DNA of 64,000 nucleotides from Erysipelotrichaceae bacterium (GCA_020633795.1 JACKCX010000005.1:1-64000); one strand, 5' to 3'. Counted from the first letter of the stretch, positions 21,237 to 30,269 are shown. The notes: generated by a model not told the origin, from the letters alone. Made by a program: numbers and translations.

Positions 21237-22180
21237 CCTTGAAGCCTCTCATAGATTTGATGAAGGGAGCGGAAGAGATGATTAATATTACTTTTCGTCA
21301 CTGTCTTCTGTAATCTCTGTGATAGCAAAAGAGCTAGTTCCGTCATCGATGAAGCATCATTCTCTAATCTAATGTGACATAGTAAACGCATCTTAGGATT
21401 GCCGATATTATCAATTCCTAATTTCTTATCGATCACTTTAATCTCTTCAATTTGACGTTGAGAAGTTTCGTAAATTTTCGTGATATTAGCGGTATCGAGA
21501 TTCGTCAAGCGATTAGCGTTGTTGGCGTAGTCGCGATCAACGCGAACATTTTCGAATTCCATACAAGCTTCAACAGCGCCAATGATAATCAAAAAATTAG
21601 CGATTTGGTCGCTCTTTTTAAAATAGATAATATATTTGTCGCGACGATGAACAATCTTTGGTTCAATATTGCTATTTTTATAGCGCGCAAAAAGATGTGA
21701 CATCCATTTGGCATAATTCTCGGAATTTAAAGATAATTCCAAATGATAATTGGAAGTCATTGGTGAATTAACAGAACCAGAAGCGAGAAAAGCTCCACTT
21801 AAATACCCGGCGATGCTGCTATCATTCGAGACGATATTTTTCGAGATTTTGCCTTCAAAAAAAGAGATTTCCAAATCGGCAATAATGGCTTCAGTTTTAT
21901 CGCCTATGTTTATTACATAGACGGTTTTTTTTCGCGAATTGCGATAGAAAGATAAATGAGCATCAGCTTGATAAACATCATTGATCGACTGATAGATAAA
22001 CTTGGCAATTTTAGCGTTTTCCGTTTCAAGAGACAACTGACTTTGACGATCGTGAATAATGACTGATCCATTAATGCGGATGTAAGCAGAAAGAAGAGCT
22101 TTTAATCGCTCTTTATCTTCATAGGTATTATTGCATAACTCTTCTTTAACGATTTGGGTAAAAGATTGCGTTTGTCTCAT
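21233..22180 (-). CDS. whiA: Sporulation/cell-division regulator WhiA
   Basis: WhiA proteins combine a LAGLIDADG-endonuclease-like N-terminal fold, without nuclease activity, with a C-terminal helix-turn-helix. In Bacillus WhiA affects division and chromosome segregation. The 315-residue sequence shows FTQIVKEELCN at the start, GAFLASGSVNSP in the homing-endonuclease-like part, TNLDTANITKIYETSQRQI linker, and the HTH SSMTELALLLSQRLQKTVTKSNINHLFRSL. It overlaps rapZ by 4 bases and the XRE gene by 4. The yvcK gene that usually lies between rapZ and whiA is absent. Confidence 0.93.
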   Translation of the reverse strand: MRQTQSFTQIVKEELCNNTYEDKERLKALLSAYIRINGSVIIHDRQSQLSLETENAKIAKFIYQSINDVYQADAHLSFYRNSRKKTVYVINIGDKTEAIIADLEISFFEGKISKNIVSNDSSIAGYLSGAFLASGSVNSPMTSNYHLELSLNSENYAKWMSHLFARYKNSNIEPKIVHRRDKYIIYFKKSDQIANFLIIIGAVEACMEFENVRVDRDYANNANRLTNLDTANITKIYETSQRQIEEIKVIDKKLGIDNIGNPKMRLLCHIRLENDASSMTELALLLSQRLQKTVTKSNINHLFRSLHQIYERLQG

Positions 22181-23040
22181 AAATAATCCTTGTTGAGTTC
22201 GGGAGAATCGCGATGAATAGCCTCGGTTTTATACTGATGACTAAAATGTTCCGCTAAATAGTTAGCGACATAGGTAGAACGGTGCTGACCACCACTACAA
22301 GCAATGCCGATATTGTAAATTGGCCGCCCCGTATTTTGCACATAGACAAGATGAACTTCGAGAAAATTAACAATATTATCGATGATTTTTTGTGTTTCAG
22401 GAAAAGAATTCATGTAGTCAATAACTTGTTTATCTGTGCCGTTTAAGGCTTTGAGATTATCAATCCAATAAGGATTAGGAATATTTCGCACATCAAAGAT
22501 CATATCTAAATCCATTGGAGTACCATTTTTATAGCCAAAAGAAACAAAATATATCGAAGTGATATTTTCGTCTTCCTTACCTGTTAATTTATTATAGAGA
22601 TTAACTCGTAGAGATTTAATGCTCAGCGTTGAAGTGTCGATATAAATATCGGCATCCGAAAAAAGATTAACTGTTTCTTTATTATCTAGTTCAATCGCTT
22701 TATCAAGAGAGATCTGCTGTGTCAAGCAGCGGGGATGAACATGGCGACTTAAACGATAGCGTTTTCGTATTTCAGTGGGATCAGCGGATAAAAGAATGAG
22801 TTTCGTTTTAAATTCAGGATATTTTCGGCTGGATTCAAGAATTTGCTTGGCATCAAATAAAGAGACCACCAAACAAAATTTCTTGGTTTTGTAAGCATTG
22901 GTTAGAAAGCTCTTTAAAATAGCGTCAGTAGCTTCAAAAGGAGCGTTTTCGACAATATAATAACCCAGTTCCTCAAAAACGAACTTGGAGGAAGAAATTC
23001 CTGAACCAGATGGACCTGTTAATATATTAAGTTCGAGCAT
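22177..23040 (-). CDS. rapZ: RapZ/YvcJ-like nucleotide-binding protein with altered P-loop
   Basis: RapZ/YvcJ proteins have an N-terminal P-loop kinase-like domain and a C-terminal domain; E. coli RapZ is an RNA-binding adaptor controlling GlmS. I chose ATG 23040 (287 residues, the family length; MLELNILTGPSGSG); the open frame further upstream lies inside trxB. The C-terminal ACSGGQHRSTYVA motif is intact. In the Walker A motif, GPSGSGIS at 9-16, the invariant Lys is Ile15, so nucleotide binding may be weakened or lost. FEELGYYIVENAP after the loop is normal. It overlaps whiA by 4 bases and starts 5 bases after the trxB stop. Confidence 0.88.
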   Translation of the reverse strand: MLELNILTGPSGSGISSSKFVFEELGYYIVENAPFEATDAILKSFLTNAYKTKKFCLVVSLFDAKQILESSRKYPEFKTKLILLSADPTEIRKRYRLSRHVHPRCLTQQISLDKAIELDNKETVNLFSDADIYIDTSTLSIKSLRVNLYNKLTGKEDENITSIYFVSFGYKNGTPMDLDMIFDVRNIPNPYWIDNLKALNGTDKQVIDYMNSFPETQKIIDNIVNFLEVHLVYVQNTGRPIYNIGIACSGGQHRSTYVANYLAEHFSHQYKTEAIHRDSPELNKDYL

Positions 23041-23044
23041 AGCA

Positions 23045-23965
23045 TCACACTTCCTTAAGGTAAGAGGCAATTGATTTAGCGGCGACCATTCCATCATGTT
23101 CCGCGAGATAAATCTGGCGAATCGGACGAGGAAGAACATCACCACCAGCGAATAAGCCTGGAATGATGGTCATCATATTTTTGTCGACGGGAACATTACC
23201 GTTTTCATCAAGGACGCCCTCAATTTTCACAAATTGTGTATTGGGAATTTGACCAATTAAAGGGAAAATACCATCGATTGATAAGGTTGTAATTTCTTCG
23301 GTTTCACGATTTTGAATTTTCAGGCCTATAACTCGATCCGAAGCTAAAATCTCTAAAGGAATAAAAGGTGTGAGAATAGTGACATTAGGTTTCGCTTTTA
23401 ATTCATCGAGAAGTTGATCTTTACCACGAAATTCCACGCGGCGATGAATAAGGTAGAGATGATTGACAATATTTGAGAGATAGAGCGATTCTTTTAAGGC
23501 GGAGTTACCACCACCAACGACAGCGATGTCCGCTCCTTTAAAGAAGTGTCCATCACAAAGAGCGCAATAGGAAATACCATGACCTAATAAGGCATCTTCA
23601 TTTGGAAAACCTAGTTGTTTTTCTTTTGTGCCAGTCGCAATTAAAACCGCTTTAGCGGTATAGGTATTTTGTTCACATTTAAGCGTGAAAATATTGTCAT
23701 TCTTCGTTAATGAAATAACATCCTCACCAATGATTTCAATTCCTGATTGGTTGATTCTCTCAAAAAAAGCGTAAGCCAAATCAGGACCAGGTACTTCTTT
23801 GAAACCGGGATAATTATCAACGCGGGGCGCGATGTTTACTTTTCCTCCTGGAGTGCTTCTTTCAATAATGGCGAGTGAGGAAAAGCCAGCTTCTTTTAAT
23901 TTTAAAGCCGCGCCGATGCCACATGGACCACACCCGATGATTAAGACATCATAATTTTTATTCAT
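23045..23965 (-). CDS. trxB: Thioredoxin-disulfide reductase
   Basis: FAD- and NADPH-dependent enzyme that reduces thioredoxin. The 306-residue protein has the FAD-binding IIGCGPCGIGAALKLKEAG, the redox-active pair CALCDG (usually CATC), the NAD(P)H-binding VVGGGNSALKESLYL with HRRVEFRG, and the C-terminal GLFAGGDVLPRPIRQI. Length is normal. In the FAD motif the common PAG is PCG, adding an extra Cys near the cofactor. It overlaps ppaX by 8 bases. The neighbour order ppaX-trxB-rapZ-whiA matches Bacilli. Confidence 0.93.
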   Translation of the reverse strand: MNKNYDVLIIGCGPCGIGAALKLKEAGFSSLAIIERSTPGGKVNIAPRVDNYPGFKEVPGPDLAYAFFERINQSGIEIIGEDVISLTKNDNIFTLKCEQNTYTAKAVLIATGTKEKQLGFPNEDALLGHGISYCALCDGHFFKGADIAVVGGGNSALKESLYLSNIVNHLYLIHRRVEFRGKDQLLDELKAKPNVTILTPFIPLEILASDRVIGLKIQNRETEEITTLSIDGIFPLIGQIPNTQFVKIEGVLDENGNVPVDKNMMTIIPGLFAGGDVLPRPIRQIYLAEHDGMVAAKSIASYLKEV

Positions 23966-24608
23966 CTTGTAAGACCTCCCACAAATTTTTAAAAGATTGA
24001 ATTTGATATTGGGGTTTTAACGAAGGATTGATTTTTCGTGGACCCCATTGCACTAAGGCGACATCTACCCCAGCATTTTGGCTGGTCATATAATCGATAT
24101 CGTTATCGCCAATATAAAGAACGCGATGATGATCAGTTTCCTTTAAAATTTGCATTGCTTTTTCAATGCCTTCTTCTTGAGGCTTGCCGTGAATGACATC
24201 ATCAAATCCAATAATAGCATCAAAGATGTTTTCAAAACCTAAAAGTTGCAAACAATAAAGAGTTGTCTGATGAATTTTATTCGTCACGATACCTAAATGA
24301 TAACCTTCTTTTCGCAGAGATTGAAGAATCTCCTTGGTCTGAGGATAGGTCTTCAAATATCGTGGATAGAGATTCCAGGAGATATCGTGAAATTCTTTGA
24401 GCAATTCTTCTTGATTCTGAAGAGGAAACTCTTTTTTGAGTGTCTCTCTAATCGGCGGACCCGAGAAGAGAAACATTTGTTCGGAAGAAGCTTGATATCC
24501 TGGGCGATACTTGGCATAGAGACGAATAAATGTTTGCGCGATTAAATCGTCAGTATCCACTAAGGTCCCATCCATATCAAACAATAGAGTGCGATATTTT
24601 TTAGGCAT
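23958..24608 (-). CDS. ppaX: HAD-family hydrolase, PpaX/phosphoglycolate phosphatase-like
   Basis: A 216-residue haloacid-dehalogenase hydrolase. Motif I is LLFDMDGTLVDTDDLI with both catalytic Asp, motif II is GIVTNK, and motif III/IV is GKPQEEGI followed by LYIGDNDIDYMTSQNAG. A helical cap sits between motifs I and II. The genomic position directly after lgt matches Bacillus PpaX, a pyrophosphatase that works with HPr kinase, but no hprK is seen here, so the substrate is uncertain. It overlaps lgt and trxB by 8 bases each. Confidence 0.82.
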   Translation of the reverse strand: MPKKYRTLLFDMDGTLVDTDDLIAQTFIRLYAKYRPGYQASSEQMFLFSGPPIRETLKKEFPLQNQEELLKEFHDISWNLYPRYLKTYPQTKEILQSLRKEGYHLGIVTNKIHQTTLYCLQLLGFENIFDAIIGFDDVIHGKPQEEGIEKAMQILKETDHHRVLYIGDNDIDYMTSQNAGVDVALVQWGPRKINPSLKPQYQIQSFKNLWEVLQDE

Positions 24609-26157
24609 TTTCGCTCCTTTTCAGACGATATCCACGAACGATATAAGGAATGGAAACGGCCAAACCGCCAAACAAGGAAATTCCCACTGTTAAGATAATC
24701 AGTCCTAAATTAAAGGGAGAGAATCCGACTTGTAAGGTATGATCGCTTTGCGCAATCATGACGATTGAACAAATGATTAGCGCTAAACTGACAAAAAACA
24801 AAACACTAGAACCAATAAGACCAGTTTTAAACCATGAAGTTTTTGGTTTCATAAGTCCTTTTTTATTTTTAATAATATTACGAATAGTGTGATTTAGAAT
24901 AATCGCCAACGCTCCAAAGGCAATAAAAGCAAGTGACCAGAACCAACTCCAGAAACTGTCCATGATGTATCGACTATCTCGCAAGGGTTCCATAATGGCT
25001 CTCACGAGACCGTACCAAATAAAATAGCCAGCCGCTAGATCACCAAAATCAGTGAATTTACGAAGCTTTTTACCAAAGAGATAGGCGATGAGAAAGAAAC
25101 CGAGCAAATTAATGGCCCCTTCAATTAAGAAGAGAGGGACAAAGATATTGCCATTGCCTTGAAGGAAAAGGTTGGTATTCCCATCGTGACCAAATTGCAT
25201 ATTATTATAAATAATTTTTGGGAGCCATGACCAATAAGTACCGCTCATTTCAATTCCGTGAACTTCGCAGTTAAAGAAATTACCCCATCGTCCCACGGCT
25301 TGAGCAATTAAAATTGAAGGTAAGGCGATATCCATAATGATGAAAATGTTATAGCCTTTATTTCGCCACATAAACCAGAGAACTCCCACGACAATGCCAG
25401 TTAAGGCTCCCCCTAAAATAGTTAAGCCTCCATTCCAAATTTCAAACATGGACATAGGATCATTAGCGAACTCGGAATTCCAATTGCCTATGACATAAAA
25501 CAAACGAGCTCCGATAATGCCGGCGGGAAGCGCAACGAGAAAAGTTGATTCTAAAATGCCATGTCTTCCATATTGGCGATATAGTTGATGGTCGCAATAG
25601 AAATAGACAATAATCGCGCCCGTTAGAATGCATAATGCATACCAAGCGATGTTAGGTTTTTCGCCAAAAACACCAGGATAGGCCCACCCTTCCTCAAAAT
25701 TGATTCCGTTTGGTAATGGACTAGTGAGGTTAATATAGTCTGCGAAACCATCTAAGGTTACAAAGAGAAAAATAAAGGACGAGATAATTGAAATTATCAT
25801 CCAACGAAAAAACCATTTATCTAATTTTTCATTGATGTTTTTTCCATAGTAATGAGTAATAAAAAGGGTGAGACCAAAGAAGAAACTAAAACTAAAAATC
25901 AATCCGCCTAAACCGGCTGCTAAATACTCATTCCATTTCGCGGTAATGTCATTCATCGCATAAATAAAGAGAAAAGCCGAAGTGAGGCTGACCGCGAAAG
26001 CAATTCCGTAAATGAGCAGTTTCTTTAATAAAATTTCATACGAAAGTTTTTGTCCTTGACTCTTCACGCTTTTTGAAACATTGATTAAGCCAAGCACAAG
26101 AATAACAATGGCCCCGACAAGGAAAAGAATAAAAAATATTAACCCTAAAACATTCAT
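24601..26157 (-). CDS. lgt: Prolipoprotein diacylglyceryl transferase, extended form
   Basis: Lgt transfers diacylglycerol from phosphatidylglycerol to the lipobox Cys of prolipoproteins, the first step in anchoring the many lipoproteins of this window. The core (about residues 165-410) has PAGIIGARLFYV, EIWNGGLTILGGALTG, the signature AVGRWGNFFNCEVHG (R290, N293, N296, E298, G301) and YFIWYGLVRAIMEPLR. At 518 residues it is almost twice the usual size: about 160 residues with four extra helices come first and about 100 with two or three helices come last. The position of the E. coli catalytic His103 (GGxxxHGG) is Leu248 here. It starts one base after the uvrA stop. Confidence 0.88.
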   Translation of the reverse strand: MNVLGLIFFILFLVGAIVILVLGLINVSKSVKSQGQKLSYEILLKKLLIYGIAFAVSLTSAFLFIYAMNDITAKWNEYLAAGLGGLIFSFSFFFGLTLFITHYYGKNINEKLDKWFFRWMIISIISSFIFLFVTLDGFADYINLTSPLPNGINFEEGWAYPGVFGEKPNIAWYALCILTGAIIVYFYCDHQLYRQYGRHGILESTFLVALPAGIIGARLFYVIGNWNSEFANDPMSMFEIWNGGLTILGGALTGIVVGVLWFMWRNKGYNIFIIMDIALPSILIAQAVGRWGNFFNCEVHGIEMSGTYWSWLPKIIYNNMQFGHDGNTNLFLQGNGNIFVPLFLIEGAINLLGFFLIAYLFGKKLRKFTDFGDLAAGYFIWYGLVRAIMEPLRDSRYIMDSFWSWFWSLAFIAFGALAIILNHTIRNIIKNKKGLMKPKTSWFKTGLIGSSVLFFVSLALIICSIVMIAQSDHTLQVGFSPFNLGLIILTVGISLFGGLAVSIPYIVRGYRLKRSENA

Positions 26158-26158
26158 A

Positions 26159-28996
26159 TTAATGGTAATGTCCTTTCTTCAACACATTTTTTAGATATTG
26201 ACCTGTATAAGATTTTGGATTTTCGCTGACCTTTTCTGGTGTTCCGGTCGCAACAACGCTCCCACCTTGATCACCACCATCTGGTCCTAAATCGATAATA
26301 TAGTCGGCGGTTTTAATCACATCGAGATTATGTTCGATTACGATGACCGTGTCGCCATGATCCACTAATCGTTGCAAGATTTTAAGTAGTCTTCCGACAT
26401 CATCACTATGAAGACCAGTCGTCGGCTCATCAAGAATATAAACGGTTTTGCCAGTCGGTCGTTTCTGCAACTCGGCTGCTAATTTAACTCTCTGAGCTTC
26501 ACCACCTGATAAAGTGGTGGCTGGTTGTCCGAGCTTAATATAATCAAGACCAACATCATAGAGAGTTTGTATTTTTTTCTTTAATGATGGACGATTTTCA
26601 AAGAAATGAAGAGCGTCCTCAACGGTCATCTCTAAAACATCGTAGATATTCTTCCCTTTATATGTGACTTGTAGAGTTTCGTCGTTATAACGTTTACCCC
26701 CACAAGAATCGCATTTGACATACACATCAGGAAGAAAATTCATTGGAATTCGCACAATGCCCGCCCCCTGACATTCTTCGCATCGGCCACCGACAACATT
26801 AAAGGAAAAGCGACCTTTAGTGAAACCACGAGCTTTAGCTTCAATAGTTTCAGCGAATAGATCACGAATATTATCGAATAATTTAACATAAGTAGCGGGA
26901 TTGCTACGAGGAGTTCGTCCGATGGGCTCTTGTGAAACATCGACAACTTTATCAACATTTTCTAAACCGGTAATCGAAGTAATTGGTCCAGCGAGCATTT
27001 GCTCTTTGCTAAAATACTGTTTGAGATGTAAGAAAAGAGTTTGAATAACTAATGAAGATTTACCACTGCCTGATACTCCAGTAACAACAGTAAATGTCCC
27101 GAGAGGAAAATCAACATTGATCTTTTTAAGATTATTGCAAGTGGCACCGCGAATTTTAATAAACTTGCCATTGCCTTTATGACGTTTGGTGGGGACAGGA
27201 ATATATTTCTGACCTGAAAGATATTGACCCGTAATACTCGCGGGGCATTTTTCGATGTCTTCTACCGAACCAGTGGCGACAACTTCGCCACCATGAACAC
27301 CAGCACCAGGACCAATATCGACGATAAAATCAGCGCTTTTAATCATTTCATCATCATGCTCAACAACAATAAGAGTATTTCCTAAATCACGCATTTCTTT
27401 TAAAGTGCCAATCAGTTTTTCACTATCTCTTTGATGAAGTCCAATGGAAGGTTCATCTAAAACATAGAGAATGCCTGTTAACTTGGAACCAATTTGTGTC
27501 GCGAGGCGAATTCTTTGTGATTCACCACCTGATAAAGTCAACGCCATTCTCGATAAGGTGAGATATTCCAGACCCACATCGCACAAGAAAGAAGTGCGAT
27601 TGTCGATTTCTTTAATGACTAATTGAGCAATTTCATTTTGATTTTGACTGAGCTTTTGTGGCAGTTGACGAATCCACGCTCGTAATTCCTTGACTTGTAA
27701 GGAAGAAACTTCAAAGATATTTTTTTCATCAATTAAAACCGAAAGAGCTTCAGGATTCAATCGAGCTCCATGGCATGTTGTGCATTCAGTATCATGGAGG
27801 AAACGAGCGTAGTAATCTCTCATCCAATCAGAAGTTGTTTCACTGTAGAGACGCTCGACTTTATTTTTGATTCCTTCGATATATCCAATGCGATTATTAG
27901 TGTTTCCCGAAGATGATTTTAAGGTATATTTTTGAATATCAGGTGAGCCGTAGAAAATAATTTTCTTTTGAGCTTCACTCAGATCTTTAAATGGAACATT
28001 CATTGGAATTTGATATATTTTACATAGTAAAGTAAATTCTTGCCATTCAAGATTCTGGGAGCCCACCATATGACGATAGTATTCAATAGCTCCGTTATTG
28101 ATAGTCAATTCTGGTTTAGGGACTAAAAGGCGCGGATCAGCCTCACGCTTAATGCCTAAACCTTTACAATCTGGGCAACATCCGAGTGGAGAATTAAAAG
28201 AAAATAAGCGCGGTTCAAGTTTTGGGACAGAAAAACCACAAATGGGACAGGTGTGTTTATCGCTCAAGACTTTCTCTTCAATATCAGAAAGAATGACTAA
28301 AAGACCATGGGACCAATCAAGAGCAGTTTCAATTGATTCAAAAATACGCGTCCTTGCTTCAGGCTTGACGATAATGCGATCGACGATGATATCGATATCG
28401 TGTTTTTTATTTTTATCAAGCTCTTTGATTTCATCAATAGTCATTACTTCACGGTCGATTCGTAAACGAGTAAAACCATTTTGACGAATTTTTTCGATGA
28501 TGTCTTTTTGGCTACCTTTTTCTTGATGAACAACAGGAGAAAGAAGTTGAATTTTCGTTCCTTCAGGATAATTTAAAACTTGATCGGTCATCAAAGTGGG
28601 CGAAAAAGAAATAATAGGAATATGGTGCGTCGGACAATAAGGAATTCCAATTCGACCATAGAGAAGTCGTAAATAATCATATATTTCAGTGACAGTTCCG
28701 ACCGTTGAACGAGGATTATGTGAAACACTTTTTTGATCGATAGCAATACTTGGAGATAAGCCATCAATCGAATCGACATCAGGCTTATTATAATTTCCTA
28801 AAAATTGACGAGCATAACTCGACATCGATTCCATATATTTTCTTTGACCTTCTGCGAAAATGGTATCGAAAGCTAAAGTTGTTTTACCACTACCAGAAAG
28901 CCCAGTAAAAACGACCAATGATTCTTTAGGTATTGCTAAATCAATGTTTTTAAGATTATTTTCTCGAGCGCCTTTAATAAAAATTTTTTTGTTCAT
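26159..28996 (-). CDS. uvrA: Excinuclease ABC subunit A
   Basis: UvrA is the damage-recognition ATPase of nucleotide excision repair. The 945-residue protein is full length, with two ABC modules: first Walker A GLSGSGKTT near residue 32, first zinc-binding site CPICG...CCPDC, first signature LTLSGGESQRIRLA; second Walker A GVSGSGKSS, second zinc finger CEECQGAG...CDSCGG, second signature TLSGGEAQRVKLA and Walker B VYILDEPTTGLH. It heads an operon with lgt, ppaX, trxB, rapZ, whiA and an XRE gene, with junctions of one base or overlaps. uvrB is not in the window. A small hairpin lies about 50 bases upstream. Confidence 0.97.
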   Translation of the reverse strand: MNKKIFIKGARENNLKNIDLAIPKESLVVFTGLSGSGKTTLAFDTIFAEGQRKYMESMSSYARQFLGNYNKPDVDSIDGLSPSIAIDQKSVSHNPRSTVGTVTEIYDYLRLLYGRIGIPYCPTHHIPIISFSPTLMTDQVLNYPEGTKIQLLSPVVHQEKGSQKDIIEKIRQNGFTRLRIDREVMTIDEIKELDKNKKHDIDIIVDRIIVKPEARTRIFESIETALDWSHGLLVILSDIEEKVLSDKHTCPICGFSVPKLEPRLFSFNSPLGCCPDCKGLGIKREADPRLLVPKPELTINNGAIEYYRHMVGSQNLEWQEFTLLCKIYQIPMNVPFKDLSEAQKKIIFYGSPDIQKYTLKSSSGNTNNRIGYIEGIKNKVERLYSETTSDWMRDYYARFLHDTECTTCHGARLNPEALSVLIDEKNIFEVSSLQVKELRAWIRQLPQKLSQNQNEIAQLVIKEIDNRTSFLCDVGLEYLTLSRMALTLSGGESQRIRLATQIGSKLTGILYVLDEPSIGLHQRDSEKLIGTLKEMRDLGNTLIVVEHDDEMIKSADFIVDIGPGAGVHGGEVVATGSVEDIEKCPASITGQYLSGQKYIPVPTKRHKGNGKFIKIRGATCNNLKKINVDFPLGTFTVVTGVSGSGKSSLVIQTLFLHLKQYFSKEQMLAGPITSITGLENVDKVVDVSQEPIGRTPRSNPATYVKLFDNIRDLFAETIEAKARGFTKGRFSFNVVGGRCEECQGAGIVRIPMNFLPDVYVKCDSCGGKRYNDETLQVTYKGKNIYDVLEMTVEDALHFFENRPSLKKKIQTLYDVGLDYIKLGQPATTLSGGEAQRVKLAAELQKRPTGKTVYILDEPTTGLHSDDVGRLLKILQRLVDHGDTVIVIEHNLDVIKTADYIIDLGPDGGDQGGSVVATGTPEKVSENPKSYTGQYLKNVLKKGHYH

Positions 28997-29042
28997 AACT
29001 TTTGATTTATTCTATCAAATAATTCAAGTGATAGAAATGATA

Positions 29043-29058
29043 ACACTTTTTAGTGTTC
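29043..29058. repeat. Small perfect inverted repeat between uvrA and tRNA-Pro
   Basis: AACACT-TTTT-AGTGTT lies between the divergent uvrA and tRNA-Pro starts. On the minus strand it overlaps a possible uvrA promoter (TTGAAA 17 bases from TGTTAT). It may be an operator; its spacing is unlike the LexA box. Confidence 0.4.
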
Positions 29059-29075
29059 ATATTTTCAAAAAATAA

Positions 29076-29081
29076 TATAAT
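29076..29081 (+). promoter_or_regulatory. -10 box for tRNA-Pro
   Basis: A perfect TATAAT lies 10 bases before the tRNA. The -35 region (TGTTCA, 29054-29059, 16-base spacer) is weak. Confidence 0.55.
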
Positions 29082-29091
29082 AGAAAGGATT

Positions 29092-29168
<77 letters not shown>

Positions 29169-29179
29169 TTTAAATAAAA

Positions 29180-29210
29180 AAGTCTTAGAAAATTCTAAGG
29201 CTTTTATTTT
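29180..29210. terminator. Bidirectional terminator after tRNA-Pro
   Basis: CTTAGAA/TTCTAAG (29183-29199) is flanked by an A-run (29174-29181) and TTTTATTTTTAT. It serves the tRNA on the + strand and the P-loop kinase on the minus strand, whose stop codon lies at its edge. Confidence 0.8.
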
Positions 29211-29704
29211 TATATTTGAGCAATAATTGAGTCAATATCATGAGAATTAATAATAAAGATATGATGGAAATATTCTCTATCGTCATCGTCAGGCAGTTCA
29301 AATTTGGCGCACAAAAGATCTAAAACATCTTCGGGAACAGGGAAAGGCCGCTCCGCATTTTGTTTGTTGACAATATGTCGAGGAAGGTTAAACAACACCA
29401 AATCAATTTCATCAAATAATGGTTTAAGAAATTTTGTTGCTTCAATACGATAAGTCGAATTGCTATGAGTGGCATCAAGCACCACCACTCCCTTGGGATC
29501 AGTGGCGTAAACATAAGCGAGTTTATAATACATTTTCCACATCAGGCGATCTTCGGATAAATCTTGTTGATTTCCTAATATGACTGTTCGTAGAGCATCG
29601 CTTGAAACGACATAAACATGGGAGCCTTTGGCTTTTCTTAAACTGGCCGAGAAATAGGACTTTCCACTTCCTGGAACACCAGATAATACAATTAATTTTG
29701 CCAT
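29210..29704 (-). CDS. P-loop kinase of the AAA_33 type
   Basis: A 164-residue small kinase-like protein. The Walker A motif is LSGVPGSGKSYFSASL at the N-terminus, followed by VVSSDALR, which is typical of the polynucleotide-kinase/AAA_33 group, then VVVLDATHSNSTYRIEA (Walker B and the substrate-site ATH-N-R pattern) and a lid-like ERPFPVPEDVLDLL. Such proteins phosphorylate nucleic-acid ends, nucleosides or other small molecules; the substrate cannot be told. It is a single-gene unit bounded by terminators on both sides. Confidence 0.78.
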   Translation of the reverse strand: MAKLIVLSGVPGSGKSYFSASLRKAKGSHVYVVSSDALRTVILGNQQDLSEDRLMWKMYYKLAYVYATDPKGVVVLDATHSNSTYRIEATKFLKPLFDEIDLVLFNLPRHIVNKQNAERPFPVPEDVLDLLCAKFELPDDDDREYFHHIFIINSHDIDSIIAQI

Positions 29705-29723
29705 AATCTTTTTCTTGAAACTT

Positions 29724-29752
29724 ATCTTAACAAATTGAGAACTTAATGTGAA
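29724..29752 (-). promoter_or_regulatory. Candidate promoter for the P-loop kinase
   Basis: On the minus strand TTCACA (29747-29752) and TAAGAT (29724-29729) are separated by 17 bases, about 20 bases before the start codon. Confidence 0.45.
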
Positions 29753-29762
29753 GATGGGAGAA

Positions 29763-29790
29763 AAACGAAAAAGCAGGATATTATCCTGCT
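29763..29790 (-). terminator. Terminator after the small hypothetical gene
   Basis: On the minus strand AGCAGGAT/ATCCTGCT, a perfect 8-base stem (29771-29790), is followed by TTTTCGTTTTTC. Confidence 0.85.
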
Positions 29791-29820
29791 AAATGATTAA
29801 AATTTTGTGATATTGATGCT

Positions 29821-30168
29821 TTATTCGCGAGCCTTGCTTTTTAAATCAGCAATTTCCTCTTCGCTGAGGATGCCATATTTTAAAACGAGTCTAGTTTTAG
29901 CTTTAATTTCTTTTTTAACATCCTTCAAAGCTGTTTCATTTTCTTTACGATAAGCAATTTTACGTTTCACGCTACTGACAAAAGCTGATGGAACATATTC
30001 AGAAATAATCTTGTTTCCTTCTCGCCATTGACGGTAATTATAAGTGTGACCAGAGATAACTTTTACGGAAATATATCCACGAGGCAAATCGTTGATCGTC
30101 TTTTCAATTTCCTCTTCCTCTTTAAACAATTCCAATAAGCACTCAACTTCTCTTTGATCCTTTTTCAT
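29821..30168 (-). CDS. Small charged protein, DUF6788-like
   Basis: I do not know its function. The 115-residue protein is charged and largely helical, with an acidic N-terminus (ELFKEEEEIEK) and a Lys-rich C-terminus. The central segment LPRGYISVKVISGHTYNYRQ followed by WREGNKIISEYV matches a motif seen in small bacterial proteins often labelled DUF6788 (LP-G-I--K-I-G--YYY-QWR-G-K--S-Y). It is transcribed alone from a good promoter and ends at a strong terminator. A link to the neighbouring PFOR is not supported. Confidence 0.65.
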   Translation of the reverse strand: MKKDQREVECLLELFKEEEEIEKTINDLPRGYISVKVISGHTYNYRQWREGNKIISEYVPSAFVSSVKRKIAYRKENETALKDVKKEIKAKTRLVLKYGILSEEEIADLKSKARE

Positions 30169-30198
30169 GATTATAACCTGTCCTTAACCTACCCAAAT

Positions 30199-30227
30199 AG
30201 TATATAAAATATTTCATTTATTGGCAA
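30199..30227 (-). promoter_or_regulatory. Promoter for the small hypothetical gene
   Basis: On the minus strand TTGCCA (30222-30227) and TATACT (30199-30204) are separated by 17 bases. The -35 box directly abuts the nifJ terminator. Confidence 0.65.
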
Positions 30228-30262
30228 GAAAAAACAGGTATTTTTTTCAACACCTGTTTTCT
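30228..30262 (-). terminator. nifJ terminator
   Basis: On the minus strand AAAACAGGT/ACCTGTTTT with an A-rich loop is followed by a T-rich run (TTTTTTCTTG). Confidence 0.75.
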
Positions 30263-30269
30263 TGTTTTA

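Noticed and set aside
23041..23145. N-terminal extension of RapZ into trxB
   Set aside because: The family starts at the P-loop strand (ATG 23040); the extension would read through the coding end of trxB in another frame.
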